Assembly (NCBI RefSeq): GCF_963678635.1
Contig: NC_087068.1
Span: 2,916,001-2,980,000, forward strand
DNA from: Symsagittifera roscoffensis
Taxonomy: Eukaryota > Xenacoelomorpha > Acoela > Convolutidae
Reading direction: 5' to 3'
DNA: 64,000 nucleotides
In this document: in pieces, positions 29,301-38,229 of the stretch
Layout of the letters: each line of letters begins with the position of its first letter
Numbering within the stretch: the first letter of the stretch is position 1
Notes under the pieces: model-generated
Seen by the model: the letters and a program-made list of their open reading frames with translations, nothing else
The model's database searches: none
What the model was told of the DNA's origin: nothing
Program-made: the position numbers and the translations under genes

Positions 29301-30873
29301 GTTATAGGAAAGACTGGGCGGAAGTATTTGTGTGGTCTGTCTTCCATGGGCTACGCGGCCCCCAAGTGTGCATATGGCCCCAGTGGCTTCACCAGAATAC
29401 ACCACCCTGTCATCCTCACCTTCGTCATGGACCACTACAACAGAGCCATGCGCAAACTCCCAGGCACCCCAGGTAAGCTATCTACTTAACAACCACGCCT
29501 CATCCCCTCTATGCAGGGGCGGATTTGGTGGGGGGGGGGGTATGCGGACGCCTTCCCTCAGGGATTCGACCCCCTGCCGACCCAAAGGGTCCCCCTTTGT
29601 ACTATTTGAGATATCAGTTTTTGGTATCTGACTTAATTTTTTCTAAAGGCGCCTTTGGCGCCAACTTATACTAATTTTAAGAGGGGAGCGCGCGCCGAAA
29701 AAACGCGATTTTTTGGTGAAAATTTTCCAAATAGTGCCGAGAAAAATTTTTGGCCAAAACAGGGTCTTTCAGGGTCCTTGTAGCGCTTTGGGAGAGGTCG
29801 GAAAATCATTTTGGTCGACCTAAAACAAAATAAAGTCGACAAATTTTTCGAAATTTTTTTGGAAATCCGCCCCTTCTCCTCGAGAAAATCCTAGGTCCGC
29901 CCCTGCCTCTATGGTAGCTATATAAGAAATTCCACTTCTGTTAGTAGATACTGTAAATTAGCACTGGAGAGTTCTATTGAGAATTTTAATTTTGCTGCAT
30001 TCCGATTGGTCAAAAACTCGACTAACCTAATCTCTTTTTATCAATTTTATAAGGGATTCCTTTGAAGTATTGTTAAGTAGAGCACAGGTAACATTCAAAC
30101 ATTGAACCCAGGAAGCAAGCATTCCTAACAATTAAGCCAAGTATTAACCCTTGGTACAATAAAAGCTAGCATACGTTTAGTACATTTTGGCAACTGCAGC
30201 TCCTCTACCCCCCCCCCCCCCACCCAAAAGGAACGAATTGGTTTACAAGGTATGATGCATGCATTAATAATATATCTGGAATACATTAATTTGGCGACCA
30301 GATTTGATAACCAAATTTGAGTTGGAAAAGTAAGTTGGAAAATGTGGGGAAACGAAAAAAGAATCTACATTTTTGCTGTAATTGAATGTTTAGTATCTTT
30401 GTGCTCTCCTAAACTATGATATAAAAAATCTCTAAAAAACATCAGGCAAATTTTGATCACTTCGGAAAAAAACACTCCATTTTTGGAAAATCTTTCGGTT
30501 TTATTGGAACCATTTTAAAAGGGGCCATGTTCTAATGAAACTCTCAAGCTTGAAAATGAATTGTAAATTAAAACTTGTTTATGTGTTCGCCTAAAAACAA
30601 TCTATTATTCGTTAGTATTTTAAATTTAATATATAAATTTTAGACGATGAAAATGGCACTGAAGAAAACTCGGAATTAGGAGGCCAGCTAGCAACTGACG
30701 ACAATGAATCCCAGCAAGAGGGTAATTTTAAACCACAAAAGAAAAAGGGGAACAAGAAAAGAAGAAAGATGAAAGGCGGAGGCGGAGCTTCGAACAGAGT
30801 TGAAAACACATGGAAGCTATTTCTTATTGTAAACATGAACACTTTATTTGCTATGGCAATCACGCGAGTTTAA
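19449..30873 (+). CDS. Trypsin-like (S1) serine protease gene, seven-exon model with tethering tail
   Basis: Exons: 19449-19657, 21676-21726, 25426-25670, 26405-26536, 28939-29107, 29308-29472 and 30644-30873. The product is a secreted zymogen with signal peptide, Arg-Ile-Ile-Asn activation site and a full catalytic triad: His in SARHC, Asp in NADVAVIYL, Ser in GDSGGP. Asp sits six residues before the catalytic Ser (DICQGDS), giving trypsin-like cleavage after Lys/Arg. A C-terminal tail follows that is acidic, then Lys/Arg-rich, then Gly-rich, ending in a hydrophobic stretch, so membrane or GPI tethering is inferred. Phases agree at every junction from exon 2 to 7. Exon 1 (phase 2) does not fit exon 2 as read, and the coding sum is 1,201 bases, one too many. 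The exon 5 donor is GC. Whether 16663 or 19449 supplies exon 1 is open. Confidence 0.75.
19751..20469 (+). mobile_element. Helitron-like element, both ends present
   Basis: Same 5' start as at 16965 but continues to the family's 3' end: GAGGCAGTCGGAACATTC, a decayed hairpin (CAAGGCCTCGCCCTTA) and CGAGCACTTTTGTTTG. GTTCCGACT at the 5' end is repeated in inverted form (AGTCGGAAC) shortly before the 3' hairpin. Confidence 0.65.
20560..20734. mobile_element. Truncated hAT-like MITE
   Basis: Homologous in reverse to the MITE at 16262: AACGTTGTCATAATGCA, TTTGTTCTTCATACTTTACA, CGTAACATCACGCATTTAGCC and an intact end GGGGGACTGGAAAAGAGCC. The left end is lost in a TTTCAA-rich stretch. Further decayed pieces of the same and a related family continue to about 21190. 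Confidence 0.6.
21676..21726 (+). CDS. Serine protease exon 2
   Basis: After an acceptor GAAAG the frame reads GTNFVKFCGGALLLRNL and ends with TTA-G before the donor GTGAAT (phase 1). CGG is the conserved motif before the catalytic His in S1 enzymes. Joined to the next exon it gives NLVISARHC, an exact family fit. The matching exon of the second gene (55548-55597) is 50 bases; this one is 51, and the extra base causes the phase conflict with exon 1. The upstream side is weak in pyrimidines. Confidence 0.65.
22058..23245. repeat. Palindromic CATACAATTTCC repeat tract
   Basis: Words such as ATCATACAATTTCCAT, CATACAATTTCCATATATGG and the reverse ATTGTATGA recur at 22.06-22.38, 22.78-22.81 and 23.11-23.24 kb, often as local inverted pairs. 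The rest of the interval is AT-rich. This looks like one or more decayed fold-back elements, in the intron between protease exons 2 and 3. Confidence 0.5.
22092..22312. mobile_element. hAT-like MITE, 221 bp
   Basis: Starts GGCTCTTTTCCAGTTTCCCC and ends GGGGAAACTGGAAAAGAGCC. Flanks are AAATCATT and AAACCATT, an 8-bp target duplication with one mismatch. It is the opposite-orientation relative of the copy at 57920, and the interior is shared throughout. It has inserted into a palindromic repeat tract. Confidence 0.85.
23246..25425. other. Intron sequence, nothing firm recognised
   Basis: The part at 23.8-24.3 kb is less AT-rich and has many degenerate words like AGCCGAAA, ACCGAAAC and GCCGACAA, suggesting an old minisatellite. 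The remainder has no supported feature. It ends in the acceptor CACCTTTTCAG at 25425. Confidence 0.4.
25426..25670 (+). CDS. Serine protease exon 3 (catalytic His and Asp)
   Basis: Acceptor TTTTCAG, then a frame needing one upstream base: (V)ISARHCFFDSKN, where HC holds the catalytic His and its Cys partner. Later NADVAVIYLPKAVYF carries the catalytic Asp in the expected 'DIAVLxL' strand. It ends LPKNSNQ before the consensus donor GTATTA, phase 0. Both catalytic residues lie in one exon of 245 bases. Confidence 0.85.
26100..26330. repeat. Decayed MITE of the GACCAAAT family
   Basis: Contains a C-run with CCTCCACCTCACACAGGC, GTGTAACGAGTGGTCTTAC, GTATGAAGACTGAAAATG and an end GGGGAAAATAAAAAAGAGCC. 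The same order of words is found at 15960-16150, 18749-18939 and 21055-21180. An (ATT)n run follows at 26337-26356. Confidence 0.5.
26405..26536 (+). CDS. Serine protease exon 4
   Basis: Acceptor TTGCCTCACAG, then 44 complete codons, phase 0 on both sides, ending ATC-ATG-CAG before the donor GTCACT. It contains DPVSAVGWGKACG, the GWG motif that in S1 enzymes lies between the catalytic Asp and Ser, and GRLCIPGED. The phases agree with exons 3 and 5. Confidence 0.8.
26563..27065 (+). mobile_element. Helitron-like element, complete non-autonomous copy
   Basis: About 500 bp. The 5' end TATTGTTCCGACTTTCGATAC begins the hairpin that reads ACTTTCG-TAA-CGAAAGT in the best copies. The 3' end has AAGGCAGTCGGAAC (an inverted copy of the 5' GTTCCGACT), the hairpin CAGGGCTTCACCCTG and GATACGAGCAGTCTG. 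Paired subterminal inverted repeats plus 3' hairpin, without coding sequence, resemble Helentron/DINE-type Helitrons. It lies in protease intron 4. Confidence 0.7.
27066..27280 (+). repeat. Extra tandem copy of a Helitron-like 3' end
   Basis: Directly after the previous element, a second 3' part starts at TACTTTTTATGGCGTGTGGGG and runs to GCAGTCGGAACATTCAGGGC, the hairpin CAGGGCTTCGCCCTA and ACGAGCAGTCTTGTT. It has no 5' end. It includes an AT-rich TATGTATT microsatellite. It is a small-scale example of the 3'-end multiplication seen at 40-52 kb. Confidence 0.75.
27287..27822 (+). mobile_element. Helitron-like element, complete non-autonomous copy
   Basis: About 535 bp. The 5' hairpin is ACTTTCGGTACGAAAGT and the 3' hairpin CAGGGCTTTGCCCTG, followed by ATAGGAGCAGTCTTG. 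It keeps the internal landmarks TTGTCCTGAGCTCATATTTG, ATTAACGCGTGAGCGGAG and TATGGCGTGTGGGGGGATGA. It is the best reference copy of the family in this window. Confidence 0.75.
27996..28223. mobile_element. Diverged hAT-like MITE
   Basis: Homologous along its length to the copy at 57920 (TTTCTGCAATTCA, GCATTAAAACGTGTCGACATGAAC, ATGCAAATTGCTGT...GGACAATTTTT in parts). The ends have decayed to GGATTCTCTTCCATTCCCCC and GTGGAAAGGAGCC. Remnant flanks share AAATTT. Confidence 0.6.
28939..29107 (+). CDS. Serine protease exon 5 (catalytic Ser), GC donor
   Basis: Acceptor GGCTTTTTAG, phase 0 entry. It encodes EVDMLIKEDTCITDQ, LRLCAGG and DICQGDSGGPLECLW. GDSGGP holds the catalytic Ser, and Asp six residues before it forms the trypsin-like pocket. 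It ends CAA-G; the next bases are GCTAGT, so a GC-AG intron is required to keep the frame into exon 6. The nearby GTGAAC would give an in-frame stop or the wrong frame. Confidence 0.9.
29308..29472 (+). CDS. Serine protease exon 6
   Basis: Acceptor TGTTATAG, then GKTGRKYLCGLSSMGY and KCAYGPSGFTRIHHPV. These fit the last two strands of the S1 fold, 'vGivSwG..CA...PGVYTRV', before the C-terminal helix ILTFVMDHYNRAM. It ends CCA-G before a consensus donor GTAAGC, phase 1. Confidence 0.9.
29514..29905. mobile_element. hAT-like MITE, 392 bp, CAGGGGCGGA ends
   Basis: Ends CAGGGGCGGATTTGG and CCTAGGTCCGCCCCTG. The 8-bp target duplication CCTCTATG is exact on both sides (29506-29513 and 29906-29913), as for hAT elements; CAGGGGCGG-type ends are common in that superfamily. 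It has no transposase. It sits in protease intron 6, only about 40 bases past the exon 6 donor. Confidence 0.9.
30644..30873 (+). CDS. Serine protease last exon, acidic-basic-hydrophobic tail
   Basis: Acceptor AATTTTAG, phase matching exon 6. The frame starts DDENGTEENSELGG (acidic), turns basic (KPQKKKGNKKRRKMK), then GGGGASN, then a hydrophobic C-terminus (WKLFLIVNMNTLFAMAI) ending TRV. S1 domains do not need such a tail. Small residues before a terminal hydrophobic stretch suggest a GPI signal, and a tail anchor is the alternative. A GTAATT at 30722 could serve as a donor and skip the hydrophobic part, giving a secreted form. No AATAAA follows closely; ATTAAA occurs near 30918. Confidence 0.65.
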
Positions 30874-31007
30874 GTTCAATTTGGTGTAATTTAAGGAAGA
30901 TTCGGGCTGATTTGTTATTAAAAATGATAGTTTGAGGAAATGTGTAACGACTTAAATTATGTTTCAAACTCAATCCAAGAACAGAAAACACTTTATACAT
31001 CTCTTTT

Positions 31008-32206
31008 TATTGTTCCAACTTTCGTAACGAAAGTAATGGAATTTCTGGTTGAACCGTTAATCATCACTTTTTCTGTAGTATCCCAGTGATCGCTATTTCC
31101 AGCGCTGATTCATGTATAATTCAGTTTTTTGCATAGCTAAACCTGCGATTTTTCAGAGCTATTTCAGGGGGGCTGTTCTTATGCGCGAAGGACCGAATGA
31201 ACGAAAAACTCGTGGCTGCAGGACCGGAAACAAAATTAACCGAAAGTCAGTTTTAAAAAATCAATTGCCATTCAGTTAAAAAGAAATAAATCAAGAAATA
31301 TTTTGCTTCTTCCATAACGAAACCCTTGAAATATAAAATTTGTTCGAAATCGGCGGCTACCAAAGACAAATTGAAAAGTTTGTACATTTCTGCCGTTTTT
31401 ATAATCGGCCAATATCAATATTAAGTCCCTGGAAAAATTTACTTTCTCTCAGATTATCACGCTATCCAAATTTTAGATTACTGAAATCTGATTGGCCGAA
31501 TTTTACTTTGGCGCATTCCGTCCTTCGCCTATGACGAATTACACCCTATTTCAGTAATGACTCCTTTGAAAATCATCTTTAAGACTTAAGAAATTTTAAC
31601 TCATTCTAGTAGCTTTCAGATGAGAGTTTTAACTGATAAACACTTTAACATGACGATATCTAAAGATTGATGCCGCTGAGGTAGCATACAAATTTGCAAA
31701 GCTGACGGTTGCGGGATCAAACACCTTTTGGAGCACTAGTTGTTTTTGCTCATTTTGATAGGGTTTTATTGCTGATTCATCGCTGAAAAGAAGCCAACTT
31801 AGCGATAATAATATATAAAATTTGCTTTTGTGGCAAAGAAAATCGCGATAATTCATCGATGGTGATCGTTGTTTTTTTCAGCTCAAGCTGGGCGGGATTG
31901 TTTTTTCTTCAGACAAATTTCGACATTTTCATTAGCCATTTTTGACGGATTTTTTTTATCATTCAAAAAGTATTGTTGTCTTGAGCTTAAATTTGAAAGA
32001 ATATTTCATTTGTGATCATTTTTCGTTGGAGCAAACTCTATCACTTTGTACTTTATATGACGCGTGGGGGGATGATTTTCACAAAAAATCTCAGGTTAAA
32101 AAATTTCTTTTTATTTTTATTTCATACTTTTTTGTGATTACTGCTCCATAGACCATAAAAGGCTCATTCAGGGCTTCACCCTTAAACGAGCAGTCTTGTT
32201 TTGAGG
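31008..32206 (+). mobile_element. Helitron-like element interrupted by other sequence
   Basis: The 5' end is at 31008-31065 (ATTGTTCCAACTTTCGTAACG, hairpin with CGAAAGT). The family body resumes at about 31885 (CTTCAGACAAATTTCGAC, TTGTCTTGAGCTTAAATTTG) and ends at GGCTTCACCCTTAAACGAGC and AGTCTTGTTT. The interrupting 0.8 kb includes an inverted-repeat pair at about 31178-31205 and 31508-31535 (GCGAAGGACCGAATG versus CATTCCGTCCTTCGC), perhaps a nested MITE. Confidence 0.55.
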
Positions 32207-32679
32207 TTTGTGACCTCATTGAAAGTGAACATAACATCAAAGGCTGGGGCAGAAACTACAATGGTTATCAATGGACGATTACTAAATTTATAAACGGGAA
32301 ATTGTTTGTTTGCAATAACTGCTGCTGAATGTAGTGAGAGGCATTCGATTCAGAAGTGTTCCTTGCCACTAAAAGTAGTAAAAATTATTCTTGTTCATTG
32401 ATTGTTGGGTGGCGCACTTGATTTTGTTGGCTCAATTACTTAGTTTGATTCTTAATATCCGATGTAGGGAGTGGAATTAACGCCAAAAAAAACTTTTTCT
32501 ACCTCCAAAAATTTTAGTGTAGTTATTGTGGTAGAATTTTTGTTGCGTGAAAAGTTTCAGTTTGATTACTTTTAAATCATGGTCTATTTTACTTTAAATT
32601 TGCTTTTCAATAAGTTTGTCGCTGACTAGCAGATTCATTTAAATTGAAATAAACTTTTACCCTTATTGTTGAGATTTTC

Positions 32680-34403
32680 TTAGAAAGTAAGGGAATAATT
32701 CTGCTGTTGTGCATTTTTTCCAGACAAATTTCATTTTCTTAACAGCAATTTTTGACAAGTTTTACTATCATCCGAAAAAAATTGCTGTCTTGGATGATAG
32801 TCTTGAGCTCAATTAAAAAAAGAATTGTGATCATTTTTTGTTAAGTTATGGGGGTTCAGAGGTTGCCAATTTAGTCAATTTGCAATGATTTACGCTCGAT
32901 ATCTTTCGTGCGTATCTGTACAAGTCAGTCCACCCGCACCGATTGCCCAGGGATTCTGATCGATTATAATGTATTCCCGAGACAAAAATAATCCATTAGA
33001 ATACATTACAGATGTAAAATTCAGACCACGAAATTGATTATATCGCCATTATAATTGATTTTTTCAATTAAACAAATAATCCATTATAATCATTATAATC
33101 CATTAAAATCGATTATAATCCAATATTTTTGGCACTGAAATTGATTATATTTGCCAAGATAATCCATTATGATCGATTATTTTTGAAATAAAAATCCATT
33201 ATATTCCATTATAAACGATTATATTGCATTTTTTTAAAACTAAATTCGCTTATTTTTGCAGAAACTTTGCAAATTTTGTAGGAAAATTGTAAAATGCAAG
33301 CTTTGCCTTTTACTAAACGCCATGTCTCAACGTTACCCCCTCAAGTTATTTTTGCCCGCCCTAACTAAAGAGGGGGGCGGTAAGTTGGGGGTGTCAATCA
33401 GTAACCCCCTCTCCAAAATCAAACAATAAATAACTCCCCCCCCCCCCCCCCCCCCGTGTTCAACTATGAGGAGGGGGCAAATGGCAATTGTGGTAAAATG
33501 TCAGGGGGTAAACATGGGGGAGGGTAAGGGGGGTTGGTTTAAAGTAAACTGGGGGGGGGGGGGAGTAAAATGGGGGGAGGTCGTTAGAGTAAACAGCTTG
33601 CAACTTGGGTGGGGGGGGGGGGGTAAAGTAAACTGAAGGGGTGCGGAGTTCAATCAGATTATAAAAAGCAAAGAACATATAAATTTTAATGCGAAATGTA
33701 AACGTTTTTTGAAATGTACGTAGCAATTGCACTAAATAAAAAATGAGATAATTTTGAAAAAAGGTGTAAATTTCATGAATAACGTTTTGAAAAATATCCT
33801 TTATAATCGATTGCAATCGATTATAATGGATTATATAGGCATCAAAAACATAAAGATTATAATCAGTTTTTAATGGATTATAAACATTATTTTTGTAAAA
33901 TTATAGACACTGAGATACTGGTCATACTATGTCAAAATAATTGATAAGGATCAATGGGCGCTCGGTGCGGGCAATACAAAACAGTCTGAGACATCATATT
34001 TAATTCCAAAAAAAAACATTCCCATACAAAACAGTCCCAAAAATAGTCCAAAAACACTCCAAAAACGAGTTCCATTCATAGAAATGAAAATTTTTCCAAA
34101 AACTGATAGAAAATTTTGAACGGATTAAAACATGTTTGGTTCTACTTAAACGGGATAACAATTAGTAGTATGCCTTGAGCTCGTAAGCGGAGCTTTAATC
34201 CCTCTTAGGAATTGTTCTAAATTGATTTTAGTCAGGTAATTTGGCTTTTTAATACTTTGCTATATCCCAATTTATCACTTTGCATTTGACTTAGTGTGTG
34301 GGAGATGGTTTTCATCATTTTTTGAAGAGAACCCTGCCCAATTAACGTCAACAGGCAGGCGAAATAATCACGATTTTGAGCTGATACAAGCAGTCTTGTT
34401 ATA
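32680..34403 (+). mobile_element. Diverged Helitron-like element split by a nested element
   Basis: Family landmarks appear in decayed form at 32680-32930 (AGAAAGTAAGGGAATAATT, CCAGACAAATTTCAT, TGAGCTCAATT) and again at 34150-34403 (TGAGCTCGTAAGCGGAGCTT, TTGACTTAGTGTGTGGGAGA, GATACAAGCAGTCTTGTT). A separate element occupies 32933-33971 between them. Confidence 0.5.
32933..33971. mobile_element. ATTATAATC-rich element with inverted ends and G/C-run core
   Basis: The ends are inverted: CCCGCACCGATTGCCCA on the left and TGGGCGCTCGGTGCGGG on the right. Subterminal zones are packed with ATTATAATCGATTATAATGG-like palindromic words. The core holds runs such as CCCCCCCC at 33430 and several GGGGGG-rich blocks to 33640. 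A truncated relative lies at 36600-37215. There is no coding capacity. The Pro-rich minus-strand frame in the core is a low-complexity artefact. Confidence 0.6.
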
Positions 34404-36125
34404 ATTGTATTGTGAACCCCCTACGTTAATCCCTACGCTCACCCGAATTGGTCTGCCAATAATAATCAGCTTTGTTCCAGAGTAAAACTAGTGATATATA
34501 TATTTTTTCAGTACTGTTCCAGGAAAAAAAAACAAAAAAAAACGGTACTGATGCAGTACTGGTACAGTACTGTTATATTACTGTTTTTTATATCACTGTT
34601 TTTGTCCTGGAACAGTACTGTTATTTTTTCCATTTTTTTAATTGAATGCGAAGTTTTGTTACGTGTCGTTACAATTGATAGTAATAAAATAATGCAGTTT
34701 GCAATTAAAAATTTTCAAGAAGACAAAACTTGAATTAGATTAGAAGTTTTTGGAAATTTTCTAACCTGCTTTTTCATGAAATACATAAGTATTTGAGCCA
34801 ATTTTGTCAACATGGCTTTAAGAGATCAATGTTTACTGTTTGGTTCAGAAAAAAAATTGAAAAAGAGAGGAGATGCGTTTTAAGTTAAAGAAATGAAAGA
34901 ACTTTTCGAGCTAAGAACAAATAAATTAGTTTTATGTTATATTTTTAAAATAAAATCAGTTTGATTACCATAATTTGTCATAAAAGTTACCCCATGTAAT
35001 CTATTTAGACTGCAAACTTTGTTCTGTTTTTCAGCTACCCTTTGCGTTGCTTTTTTCGTTTGATAAATCTTACAGTTTTTATTTAATTCAGTTTTCTAAC
35101 ATAGTTTTTCAAATTGTGGATCAACTCAATTTTTAAATCGATTTTAGTCTATAAATTGTCTTTTTAAAAGTGAAAAAAAATTGGTTTTAGTCAGGTAATT
35201 GGGCTTTTTAAAACTTTGCTATATCCAAATTTTTCACTTTGCATTTGACTTAGTGTGTGGAGATGGTTTTCATCATTTTTTTGAAGAGAACGCTGCCCAA
35301 TTAACGTCAACAGGCAGGCGAAATAATCACGATTTTGAGCTGATACAAGCAGTCTTGTTATAATTGTATTGTGAACCCCCTACGTTAATCCCTACGCTCA
35401 CCCGAATTGGTCTGCCAATAATAATCAGCTTTGTTCCAGAGTAAAATTAGTGATATATATATTTTCAGTACTGTTCCAGGAAAAAAAAAACAAAAAAAAA
35501 CGGTACTGATGCAGTACTGGAACAGTACTGTTATATTACTGTTTTTTATATCACTGTTTTTGTCCTGGAACAGTACTGTCATTTTTCCAATTTTTTGATT
35601 TGAATGCGAAGTTTTGTTACGTGTCGTTACAATTGATAGTAATAAAATAATGCAGTTTGAAATTAAAAAATTTCAAGAATTAGATTAAAAAATTTTGGAA
35701 ATTTTCTAACCTGCTTTTTCATTAAGTACATAAGTATTTGAACCAATTTTGTCAACATGGCATTAAGAGATCAATGTCTACTAATTGGTTCTGAAAAAAA
35801 AATTGAAAAAGAGAGGAGATGCGTTTTAAGTTGAAGAAATGAAAGAACTTTTCGAACTAAGAACAAATAAATTAGTTTTATGTTATATTTTTAAAATAAA
35901 ATCAGTTTGATTACCATAATTTGTCATAAAAATTACTCCATGTAATCTATTTAGACTGCAAATTTTGTTCTGTTTTTCAGCTACCCTTTGCGTTGCTTTT
36001 TTCGTTTTATAAATCTTACAGTTTTTATTTAATTCAATTTTCTAACATAGTTTTTCAAATTGTGGATCAACTCAATTTTTAAATCGATTTTAGTCTATAA
36101 ATTGTGTCTTTAAAAGTGAAAAAAA
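34210..36125. repeat. Tandem duplication of a 0.96-kb unit containing a Helitron-like 3' end
   Basis: The units 34210-35168 and 35169-36125 align at an offset of 957-959 bases with few differences. Each contains a diverged Helitron-like 3' end (GATACAAGCAGTCTTGTT), a fold-back motif (AGTACTGTTCCAGG paired with CCTGGAACAGTACTG about 80 bases later, around 34511-34620 and 35468-35580) and AT-rich sequence. Confidence 0.9.
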
Positions 36126-36600
36126 TAGGTCAGATTCTTTTACAGATCGCTATGTTTTTTTGCTTTTTTCCGGGAAAAATCCTCAAATTTGTTTAGGCTC
36201 ACATTTACTTTTTTGGGTTTTGATTTTTGATATCTTTTGTTTAGAGAAGGACGAAAGAGGCTATAATTTACCCCCCACGGCTAAAATCAGCTGAAAACAG
36301 CCTAAAAATGCAGTTTTTTGAAAAAAAAATTATTCAGCCCTGATAATCAGAAGGCTGGACTAACTAGTTTGCCTGGAAAGAATAATTTTTGGTTAGAAAA
36401 ACAGCAACTTTTTTTTCAAAATTTTGATTCATCCCCTCACAGCTAAAATCAGCTGAAAGCCGCCTGAAAAGCAGTTTTTTTTGCAAAGTAAAATAGAAAT
36501 GATTAAGCTTTGATAATCAGAAGGCCAAGCAACTAAATTTGTAGGGAAAAGTTAGTTTCTGTAAAAAAAAACAGCACATATATTTTTTCAAGTTTCGATT
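36126..36600. repeat. Degenerate direct repeat of GCTAAAATCAGCTGAAA type
   Basis: Three related segments begin CACGGCTAAAATCAGCTGAA (36276), CACAGCTAAAATCAGCTGAA (36440) and a shorter CACAGCTAAATTGAGC (36606). Each is followed by a GCAGTTTTTT-like stretch and a TTGATAATCAGAAGGC segment. Unit size is about 165 bases. Confidence 0.6.
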
Positions 36601-36639
36601 CACGCCCACAGCTAAATTGAGCTAAAAATTTTTCATGTT

Positions 36640-37215
36640 CACAAGTTTAACACCACCCCCAACCACCGCCCCCCCCCCCTTATTTGTAAACAACATCTAT
36701 TTAACTCCACTTTCGAGTTTAACCCCCTCTCCAGTTTAAACTAAGAAAGGGGAGGGAGGGGGGGGGGTAACTGAGGAGGGGTAAACTGGTGGGTGAGGGG
36801 GTAAAATAAGGAAGGAAGTTGTTAAAAGAAGTGATGGAGCTTGCGTTAAGTATAGAAAAAGAAGAGAAAACGTAATAAAAAAATCTTATGTGAAAAGAAA
36901 ATTTTTATGAAACGTAATACGAAGCAACTGCACGAAACAGGAAATTAGATATATTTCCAAAACTCACAAATCCTTCTCAAACAATACATTTTAATTGATT
37001 AGAGTCTTTTATGTTGGTTTATGTTGATTAAAAACTTTTATAGTTATAGTCCATTTTTAAATGATTATAATAGATTATAATCGATTATAATGGATTATAT
37101 TGACATAAAAAAATACGAAAACTAAAATTCATTTTTGATGAACTATAATCATTAATTTTGTAATTTAAGATTTACTGAATATAAAATGACAATCTAATCA
37201 ATTATTATCCAAGGA
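36640..37215. mobile_element. Second, truncated ATTATAATC-rich element
   Basis: It shares with 32933-33971 the C-run and G-run core, a segment like GAAACGTAATACGAAGCAACT, the TAATCGATTATAATGGATTA words and a right end CCAGTGCGGGTAG. The left end is missing. Confidence 0.55.
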
Positions 37216-37229
37216 ACTCCAGTGCGGGT

Positions 37230-37796
37230 AGTGACATGATTGAAAAAAAAAACTTTTTTTTTTACAAAGCAAGCACCTTCAAGCCCTTTACAGACGATTA
37301 CTATTGGACCACTCAAGGCCTGGCCTTGATAAAAGCAGTTTTTTTGATCCGACTCTTGTAACGAAAGTAACGGAATGTTTGTGCTCGGGGAGGTTTTTTT
37401 CATAAAAATTTCGACTTTTTAACTAGTCATTTTTGACGTTTTTTTATTATCATTCAAAAGGTATTGTTGTCCTGAGCTTGAATTTGAATAGATATTTCAT
37501 CTGTGATCGTTTTTCATAATGTTATGGGGTTTGAAGATTGGGAAAACTAACGCGCGATTTAATTCACGCTATTAACGCGTAAGCGGAGATTTAATCCGTC
37601 TTAGAAGTCGTTCCCAACTGGTTGAAGGAAGCTTATTTGCCATAATTGATTTGATACTAGGAGCGAAATCTATCACTTTGTACTTTATGTGGCATCATTT
37701 TTTTTTCATTTATTTTTCAGGTTATTACTGCTCCATAGACCTCAAAAGGCAGTCGGAACATTCAGCGACTCGCCCTGATACGAGCAGTTTTGTTTC
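37230..37796 (+). mobile_element. Helitron-like 3' remnant followed by a near-complete copy
   Basis: 37230-37340 ends in a 3' hairpin (CAAGGCCTGGCCTTG) and ATAAAAGCAGTTTTTTT. At 37345 a new 5' end starts (GATCCGACTCTTGTAACGAAA), with the landmarks GTCCTGAGCTTGAATTTG and ATTAACGCGTAAGCGGAGA, ending AAGGCAGTCGGAACATTC, GCCCTGATACGAGCAG and TTTTGTTT at 37796. Confidence 0.65.
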
Positions 37797-38229
37797 CTTT
37801 AAGCAAAGAAATGGTGCAATGACAATTCAATTAGAAATCATTGAATCAAATTGAATTCAAACAGCTTAAATTGGATCCAGTGTCCATGCAAACTTGCCAA
37901 AAGCCACGAAGATGTTACATAATATTGATTTACAGTTACTGCCATCATGCTAGTTTCTGCTAGTAAATAAACCGACCAAAGTATAAACTTGCTACCATAT
38001 AAGCAAGATAAAAAATACGGCATAATCAAGAAAAATAAATAGTGAGATTTTAGAAAGAGTAGAACCATAGATCTAAGACTAAGCTTTAACGCGCCAGAAG
38101 TAAAGTAGACTAGCTCAACTAAAAAAATTAACTATTTTAAGAAAATACAGAAAACGTGGTATAGTTTTTGAGTAAAACATTTGAACAAAGTAAAATATTT
38201 TTTTTTCTATTTTTTTGTAACTCAAAAAA
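37797..38229. other. Nothing recognised
   Basis: AT-rich sequence between the last plus-strand Helitron-like copy and the minisatellite; no feature supported. Confidence 0.4.

Noticed and set aside
30090-30165. tRNA-like sequence on the minus strand with a TGGCTTAATTGTTAGGA A-box and a GGGTTCAATG B-box
   Set aside because: The boxes are only about 14 bases apart, too close for an anticodon arm, and acceptor stems do not pair. At most a decayed tRNA or SINE fragment.
33460-33816. Minus-strand Pro-rich open frame with PPPPP runs
   Set aside because: It is a translation of G-runs inside the ATTATAATC element; no codon structure, start context or splice sites.
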